A stretch of DNA of 64,000 nucleotides from Deinococcus multiflagellatus (lineage in GTDB: Bacteria > Deinococcota > Deinococci > Deinococcales > Deinococcaceae): assembly GCF_020166415.1 (NCBI RefSeq), contig NZ_JAIQXV010000014.1, forward strand, positions 65,194 through 129,193, read 5' to 3'. The position numbers were made by a program, and so were the translations under genes. Shown here one piece after another: positions 58,832 through 64,000 of the stretch (its first letter is position 1; the number at the start of each line of letters is the position of its first letter). The notes beneath the pieces were generated by a model. The model was given only the letters and a program-made list of their open reading frames with translations, had not been told where the DNA came from and searched no databases.

Positions 58832-61408
58832 CTACACCACTGGCAGGGCGTCCAGCAGCCCGAAGTCGTGCGGCACAAACAGGCTGCCTTCGGTGACGCC
58901 CTGGTCGGTCTGGGCATTTAAGGCCGTCTCCAGCTGGGCCGCGCTCACCTCGCCGCGCAGGAAGGCGCGGTGGGCGGCGATCACCTCGCGGACCTGCTCG
59001 GGCGTTTCGTGAACGAATTCCAGGCGCAGGTCGCGGATACCCGCCGCCTGCCACGCCCCCAGGTGCGCGGCGGCCACCTGCGGGCGGCCTTCGAAGACGG
59101 TGTTGCGGCAGCCCACATCGGCCATGACCGGGTGCACGCGGCCCCGTTCGTCGCGCAGGGCCACGCGGTGGGACTCGCAGGGGTGGCCGCAGTTCGTGTA
59201 GTCGGTGCCGTCGCTGAGGAAGCGGCAGAACACGCAGTGCTCGGTGTGAAAGACCGGCAGGTGCCCGTAGGCCACCGGCTCCAGCGCCGCGCCGCCCACC
59301 AGCGCGGCCAGTTCGGTGATCTGCTGCGCGTTCAGGTCGTAGGTGGGGGTCAGGCGGGTCAGGCCCAGGTCCAGCAGGGCGCGGGTGGTGAGCACGTTGG
59401 CGGCATTCAGGCTGAAGTCGCCGGTCAGTTCGGCACCGCCGCTCTGGCCCTGGAGGCCCTCCAGCAGGCCCCCCGACCGCACCAGAAGGCCCGCGTCCAG
59501 CGACAGCAGGAACTTCTGCAGGTTCTGCTCGGTGGGCTTGAGGATGCGTGGGCTGGCCACCCGCACCGGTATCCCGGCGGCCTTCACGCGCTCCACGCTG
59601 GGCTTCAGGCCGTACAGTTCCAGGTAATCGAGGGTGATGGAATCCGGGCGGGCCTCTAAGGCGGCGTCCAGCTGTTCAGGCGTGCGCACCAGGACATGCA
59701 GGCGCGTGGCCCCGGGGGCGGCCACGGCGGGCGGGCCCAGGCGGCGCAGGGTGTCGTCCAGCTGGGGGGCGGCAGTCCGCGCCGTCCCCTGCTCGCGCAG
59801 GGCGGTCAGGGCAGCGGCAGCCTCGCGGCGCAGGCTGTTCAGGGCACTGACGGGCAGGAAACCCGCCCCCTGTAGCTCCACCGTCAGCGTGCGCAGGTGG
59901 TAGGGCGTGCCGCCCAGCTTGCCCAGCTGCTCGCGCAGGGCCGCCTCGTCCAGCGCGCGGTTGCGGGCCGGGGACAGCGGCTCGGGGAGGGTGACGGTGA
60001 CCGTACGCCCCGCCTCATCGGTCAGGGTCAGGGCGGGCACCTCGCCCACATGGCCCACAAACTGGGCGTCCACGGGCCGGGTGTGCACCGGGTCGGCGGC
60101 GTCCACCAGGGGCCGCACCCGCGCCGCCAGCGTGGGGTCCTGGGTGCGCCACACCGGGTCGCCTTCGCGCACGCGGGCGGGATCCACCGCGCCGCGCCCG
60201 AAGCGGAGTTCGTGGATGGTGGAGGGTTGAGGGTTGATAGTAGGGCGGTTCTGCCCTCTGTGTCCCTCCACCGGGTTCACCTGATAGACGAAGCCGCCTT
60301 CCTCGCGGCCTTCGGGGGTGCGCCAGTTGGCAGGGTCGAACACGAGGCCGTCGCCGGGCTTTACCGTTTCGGTCAGCTCGACCAGCACGCCACGTTCGGT
60401 CACGCCGCGCACGGTGCCCACGCGCACGCCCCGGTGACGGGGGGCGCGGCCCCGCACCACGGTCTGGTGGTTGGTGCCCGCCATGAAGTGCGGCCCCAGG
60501 CCCCGCGAGTACACCTGCTCCAGATCGCGCTCCTCCTGCGGGGTCACGCTGAGGGGGAGCCCCGCCCAGGCTTCATCCACGGCCTTGCGGTAGGCGGCGG
60601 TGGTGAGGGCCACGAACTCGGCGTCCTTGTAGCGCCCCTCAATCTTCAGGCAGTCCACGCCAATACGCACCAGTTCCGGCACCTGGTGCAGGGCGTACAG
60701 GTCGCCGGGCGACAGCAGGTAGCGGGCGTCGCCCAGATCCCGCTCCAGACCGTCTACCAGCAGGTCGTACGGCAGGCGGCAGGCCTGGGCACACTGCCCC
60801 CGGTTGGCGCTGCGCCCGCCCCAGGCTTCGCTGGAAAAGCACTGGCCGCTGTAACTCACGCACAGGGCGCCGTGCACGAAGGTTTCCAGCTCTACGTCGG
60901 TGGCCCTGGCGATGCGTTCAATATCGCGCAGGCTCAACTCGCGGCCCAGCACCACGCGGCTGGCCCCAAAACGCCGCGCCAGTTCAGCGCCTTCGGCGGA
61001 GGTGATGCTCATCTGCGTGGAGCCGTGAATGGGCAGGTCCGGGCAGATCTCGTGCGCCAGCCGGGCCACGCCGTGGTCCTGCACGATCAGGGCGTCCACG
61101 CCGGCCTCGGCCAGGGCGATCAGCTGGCGCTCGGCCTGCCGCAACTCGCGGTCAAAGACGAGCACGTTAAAGGTGACAAAGCCCATCACGCCGCGCGCGT
61201 GCAGCCCCCGCATGATCTCGGGCAGCGCTTCAAGGTCAAAGCCCACCTTGGCGCGGGCGTGAAAGCCGGCCCCATCGGCGCGGCCCTCGCCCCGGGCGGG
61301 GTTCACCCCGAAAAACACGGCGTCGGCGCCGGCCTCCACAGCGGCGCGCAGCTGCGCCTGTCCCCCCACGGGGCTCATGACTTCGGGCTTGGTGCGGGCA
61401 CGCGGCAT
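58832..61408 (-). CDS. U32-family peptidase-like protein (RlhA/DUF3656 type)
   Basis: 858 residues. The N-terminal U32 domain starts PEVMSPVGGQAQLRAAVEAGADAVFFG and carries the [FeS]-type cysteine set (GQCFSSEAWGGRSANRGQCAQACR), as in E. coli RlhA, which hydroxylates 23S rRNA C2501. A DUF3656-like middle and a second TIM-barrel-like half (AYGHLPVFHTEHCVFCRFLSD) follow. An insert encoding NPQPSTIHEL (around residues 390-402) comes from a word-repeat like those in nearby intergenic palindromes. TACACT lies eight bases before the ATG. Confidence 0.9.
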   Translation of the reverse strand: MPRARTKPEVMSPVGGQAQLRAAVEAGADAVFFGVNPARGEGRADGAGFHARAKVGFDLEALPEIMRGLHARGVMGFVTFNVLVFDRELRQAERQLIALAEAGVDALIVQDHGVARLAHEICPDLPIHGSTQMSITSAEGAELARRFGASRVVLGRELSLRDIERIARATDVELETFVHGALCVSYSGQCFSSEAWGGRSANRGQCAQACRLPYDLLVDGLERDLGDARYLLSPGDLYALHQVPELVRIGVDCLKIEGRYKDAEFVALTTAAYRKAVDEAWAGLPLSVTPQEERDLEQVYSRGLGPHFMAGTNHQTVVRGRAPRHRGVRVGTVRGVTERGVLVELTETVKPGDGLVFDPANWRTPEGREEGGFVYQVNPVEGHRGQNRPTINPQPSTIHELRFGRGAVDPARVREGDPVWRTQDPTLAARVRPLVDAADPVHTRPVDAQFVGHVGEVPALTLTDEAGRTVTVTLPEPLSPARNRALDEAALREQLGKLGGTPYHLRTLTVELQGAGFLPVSALNSLRREAAAALTALREQGTARTAAPQLDDTLRRLGPPAVAAPGATRLHVLVRTPEQLDAALEARPDSITLDYLELYGLKPSVERVKAAGIPVRVASPRILKPTEQNLQKFLLSLDAGLLVRSGGLLEGLQGQSGGAELTGDFSLNAANVLTTRALLDLGLTRLTPTYDLNAQQITELAALVGGAALEPVAYGHLPVFHTEHCVFCRFLSDGTDYTNCGHPCESHRVALRDERGRVHPVMADVGCRNTVFEGRPQVAAAHLGAWQAAGIRDLRLEFVHETPEQVREVIAAHRAFLRGEVSAAQLETALNAQTDQGVTEGSLFVPHDFGLLDALPVV

Positions 61409-61537
61409 AGCGGGTCAGTGTACCGAATGAAGGTTCGGCAAAGGGTGACGCAGGGTGCAGGAACTCAGGGAGAAAACTCGAAAGTCACGTGGCAGCTTCG
61501 CTGACCAACCGTGCAGATATCGGGTACGCTGCGAGAC

Positions 61538-64000
61538 GTGAGCGCGCCCGAATTCACCCGCCGGGTTCAGAAACGATCAGAAACCCGCGCCGTTCTGCCT
61601 GCGCCGGCTTCAGAGACCACGAGTGGTGTATTCCAAGCACAACAGGCGATTCAACGGCATACGCTGCGTCCTGTGACCGCCCAGCGGCAGGCTGTCCAGG
61701 TTCCTCTACGCGCGGCCACGCTGGACCGCCAGGAAGTCGAGCGCGTGCAGATACAGCGCCAAGCGGTGGCGGAGCAGTTGAGTGCACTGCTGCAAGTCCA
61801 AGGTGCGCCGGTTCAGCGTGAAGTCCATCCCGTTTCCACGAAGCCACAGACAGCGAGTGATTGGGTGACGGTGATGCGCCACCAGGCCGAGCAGGTTGAG
61901 GGCAAAGCGCTAGACAGCCGGCAATATGCCCAGTTCACGGCACTCCAACGACAGGTAGCGCAGACCTTGGCTCAGGGCTTTCGGTCTGATCGAGGCCCAG
62001 TCCAAGCTCGGTATGACACGTACGGCGAACACTTAGCGACGCTCCAGCGCCACGAGATCAGCGCCCCAGTGAGCCGGGTGGTGCTGGGAATGGTGCCCGC
62101 AGGCGAACGGCTGGCCTTGCAACGCGCCGTGGATGCCGCCGTGCAGCGGTACGAAAGCGAAGCGCAGCAAGCGGCAACCTGGGCACAGCGGCAGAGCCTG
62201 CAACGACAACTGGCGGAACTGGATGCGGAAGCCACACAGCCTGTCCTGCAACGGATTCAGGAGAGACGGGGGGCCGGCAATCCGTTGCCTGAGGCGATTC
62301 AGCGGCATTTGGAGCAGGGGCTGAACCACGACCTGAGCAAGGTGCGCGTTCACGACGATGCGGAAGCGGACCAACTGGCCAAGGGCGTGAATGCCATTGC
62401 CTTCACGACCGGGACAGACATTTTCTTCCAATCTGGGCGGTTCAACCCGAACTCCCAGTCTGGCCTTGAACTGCTGGCCCACGAGGTCACCCATACAGTG
62501 CAGCAGGCTCAAGGGCGTGTCGGTCCGGGTGTGGACCCCGATGCCGGTCTAGAAGCCGAAGCCCGGACGATGGGGACCAAACTCGCCCAGGTGATGCCCA
62601 GTGCCAAGGGCCTGCTGCCCCCCAATCCCCACGCGCCCGGCGTGTACAGCAAAGCCGCCGCCCTCCAACGCGTCCAGGACGGCGCCGTTCAACAGGTGGC
62701 ACTCAAGCCGCTGTACGACCTCTACCCACAGACGGTGCAGCGCCTGGGCAATCCGTTCAGCTGGGCTGCGGACCAGGTCAAGGCGGGCGCGCAGGCCCTG
62801 GCGGACCAGGGCAAGGCCATGATCGCGGGGGCCCTCACCGCCCTGCCAGGCTACCGCGAATTGTGCCTGGCCTTTGGCAAAGACCTGGTGACAGGCAAAA
62901 CGATGGCGGGCAACCCCAGCGCGATTCTGGATGCCCTGGCGGGGTGGGTGCCCGGCCCCCTGAAAGACATCCTCAAGGCAGTGAAAGAAACGAATGCCAT
63001 TCCCAAAGCCTGGGCGTGGTTCAGCGCAGAACTGCGCAAACTGGACCTGGGTGGGGCGCTGGGCGAGATCGGGCAGGCCATCGGCAAGGCTGACCTGGGG
63101 GCGGCGAAGAATGCAGTGACCCGGCGCATCAGTGGCCTCAAAAACCTGATCGTGGGCAGTGCCCGCAAGATTGCCGATATTGGCTTGACTGCGCTGGCCG
63201 CTGGCCTCGGCCCTGTGGGTCAGCAGGTCGTCGCCAAGCTGCGTGGGTCTGGCGACGTCATCATTCAAGTTCTGAAGAACCCGGGCAAATTTGCCCAGAA
63301 TCTGGTGCAGGCGGTCAAGGGCGGTTTCAAGACCTTCAGCGCCAACGCGCCCAGACACCTTCAGAACGGACTGGGTCAGTGGCTGACAGGCAGCACGGGG
63401 ATTGCCTTTCCAGTGAAGTTTGATCTCCAGGGCGTGTTCCTGACGGCCCTGAGCGTAATGGGTCTGACCTATCAGGCCATGCGGGGCCGGCTGGTCAAAG
63501 CCCTGGGGCCTGGCGGTCAGGAAAAAGTCACCAAGGCAGAAGCGACCGTTCAGGTCCTTCAGACCATGAAAGGGGGCCTGCACAAGGCGGAAGAGGTGAA
63601 CGCCCAGAAGGGGGACGTCGGCCAGGAGATCACCAGTGGAATCAAGGGCGAAGTCACCAAAAGTTTGGTGCTGGCGGGCGTGCAGAAGCTGGTGACCATG
63701 CTGATTCCAGGTGGCGGCTTTATCAACGCCATTATTGGGGCCTTCCAGACGGTGCAGACGGTGGTGCAGCAGGCCGCACAGATCGGCGCGGTGATCACGA
63801 ATGCGCTGGGGAGCATCAGTGCCATTGCCGCAGGCAATATCAGTGGCGCCGTTGGCTTTATCGACCGTGCGCTGGGCGGCGCGATTCCAGTCGCCCTGGC
63901 CTGGCTCAGCAAGGTCGTGGGGTTGGGGAACTTTGGCGGCAAGGTGAGGGCCGTCATCAACAAGACCAGGGCAAAACTTGATCAGGTGCTCGATAAACTT
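61538..64000 (+). CDS. DUF4157 (eCIS core) domain protein, 5' part, open at the window edge
   Basis: 821 codons without a stop to the edge. The GTG at 61538 is chosen because TACGCT lies seven bases upstream; an earlier GTG (61511) is possible. A Gln-rich helical region (1-240) precedes a full DUF4157 domain (about 245-325) with NPLPEAIQRHLEQGL, LSKVRVHDD, FTTGTDIFF and the metal-site-like LLAHEVTHTVQQ (His315, Glu316, His319). Long helical segments follow, ending in a conserved-looking AWLSKVVGLGNFGGKV region. DUF4157 proteins travel with extracellular contractile injection systems and toxins; the effector part should lie beyond the window. Confidence 0.88.
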   Translation, partial: MSAPEFTRRVQKRSETRAVLPAPASETTSGVFQAQQAIQRHTLRPVTAQRQAVQVPLRAATLDRQEVERVQIQRQAVAEQLSALLQVQGAPVQREVHPVSTKPQTASDWVTVMRHQAEQVEGKALDSRQYAQFTALQRQVAQTLAQGFRSDRGPVQARYDTYGEHLATLQRHEISAPVSRVVLGMVPAGERLALQRAVDAAVQRYESEAQQAATWAQRQSLQRQLAELDAEATQPVLQRIQERRGAGNPLPEAIQRHLEQGLNHDLSKVRVHDDAEADQLAKGVNAIAFTTGTDIFFQSGRFNPNSQSGLELLAHEVTHTVQQAQGRVGPGVDPDAGLEAEARTMGTKLAQVMPSAKGLLPPNPHAPGVYSKAAALQRVQDGAVQQVALKPLYDLYPQTVQRLGNPFSWAADQVKAGAQALADQGKAMIAGALTALPGYRELCLAFGKDLVTGKTMAGNPSAILDALAGWVPGPLKDILKAVKETNAIPKAWAWFSAELRKLDLGGALGEIGQAIGKADLGAAKNAVTRRISGLKNLIVGSARKIADIGLTALAAGLGPVGQQVVAKLRGSGDVIIQVLKNPGKFAQNLVQAVKGGFKTFSANAPRHLQNGLGQWLTGSTGIAFPVKFDLQGVFLTALSVMGLTYQAMRGRLVKALGPGGQEKVTKAEATVQVLQTMKGGLHKAEEVNAQKGDVGQEITSGIKGEVTKSLVLAGVQKLVTMLIPGGGFINAIIGAFQTVQTVVQQAAQIGAVITNALGSISAIAAGNISGAVGFIDRALGGAIPVALAWLSKVVGLGNFGGKVRAVINKTRAKLDQVLDKL

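Overview
The window is a single stretch of a high-GC bacterial chromosome that I assign to Deinococcus. Three things support this: a 17-bp RDRM-type palindrome (TTACG-N7-CGTAA) directly upstream of the gyrB promoter; very many start codons preceded by a TANNNT -10 box only 6-8 nt away, the leaderless layout common in Deinococcus; and the overall gene repertoire (HD-GYP and GGDEF/EAL proteins, PspA, SARP-type regulator, LysM/BON proteins). Most of the window is core chromosome with housekeeping genes on both strands. No transposase, integrase, phage gene, rRNA or CRISPR array was seen.

Layout: 1-450 is the 3' end of guaA. 451-990 is a repeat-filled gap. 988-5691 holds cyclic-di-GMP signalling genes. 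5732-14187 holds ychF, mnmE, pspA, dxs and proA plus two exported proteins. 14259-18261 holds an orphan gene carrying an in-frame repeat, the yvcK-rapZ pair and a lipoprotein. 18537-24688 holds metG, a GNAT, an MFS exporter, ruvA, type-2 IPP isomerase and initiator tRNA. 24793-30928 is a block of membrane proteins followed by a three-gene two-component operon. 31476-39167 holds lepB with a PadR regulator, LysM/BON protein, M1 peptidase, Nudix, thioesterase, rbfA and a LysM-phosphodiester glycosidase. 39241-45748 is a less familiar membrane cluster: a VWA protein divergent from a membrane protein plus a patatin-like phospholipase. 46081-48093 is gyrB. 48153-52270 is an exported subtilase preceded by its likely SARP-type activator. 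52347-61408 holds kynB, a thioesterase, a pterin dehydratase, a small 38-aa gene, mutS, a nucleotidyltransferase, a DUF402 protein and a U32 protease. From 61538 to the right edge runs the open 5' part of a large DUF4157 protein of the kind linked to extracellular contractile injection systems (eCIS).

Genes that probably work together: dxs and IPP isomerase (isoprenoids); rapZ-yvcK; kinase/DUF4097/response regulator (envelope stress); PadR/small membrane protein/lepB; VWA/membrane protein/patatin; SARP regulator/subtilase; metG with initiator tRNA (methionine and translation start). DNA maintenance genes are ruvA, gyrB and mutS; only gyrB shows an RDRM.

The most interesting items are the DUF4157 eCIS-type protein running off the right edge; a 141-bp dispersed repeat inserted exactly in frame in the gene at 14259; an Ile in place of the normally invariant Asp in the GyrB EGDSAGG motif (the E. 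coli D426 position); two 169-bp MITE-like repeats; a 14-codon Met-rich mini-ORF upstream of metG; a small 38-aa gene with its own operator-like promoter and terminator upstream of mutS; and the patatin membrane cluster.
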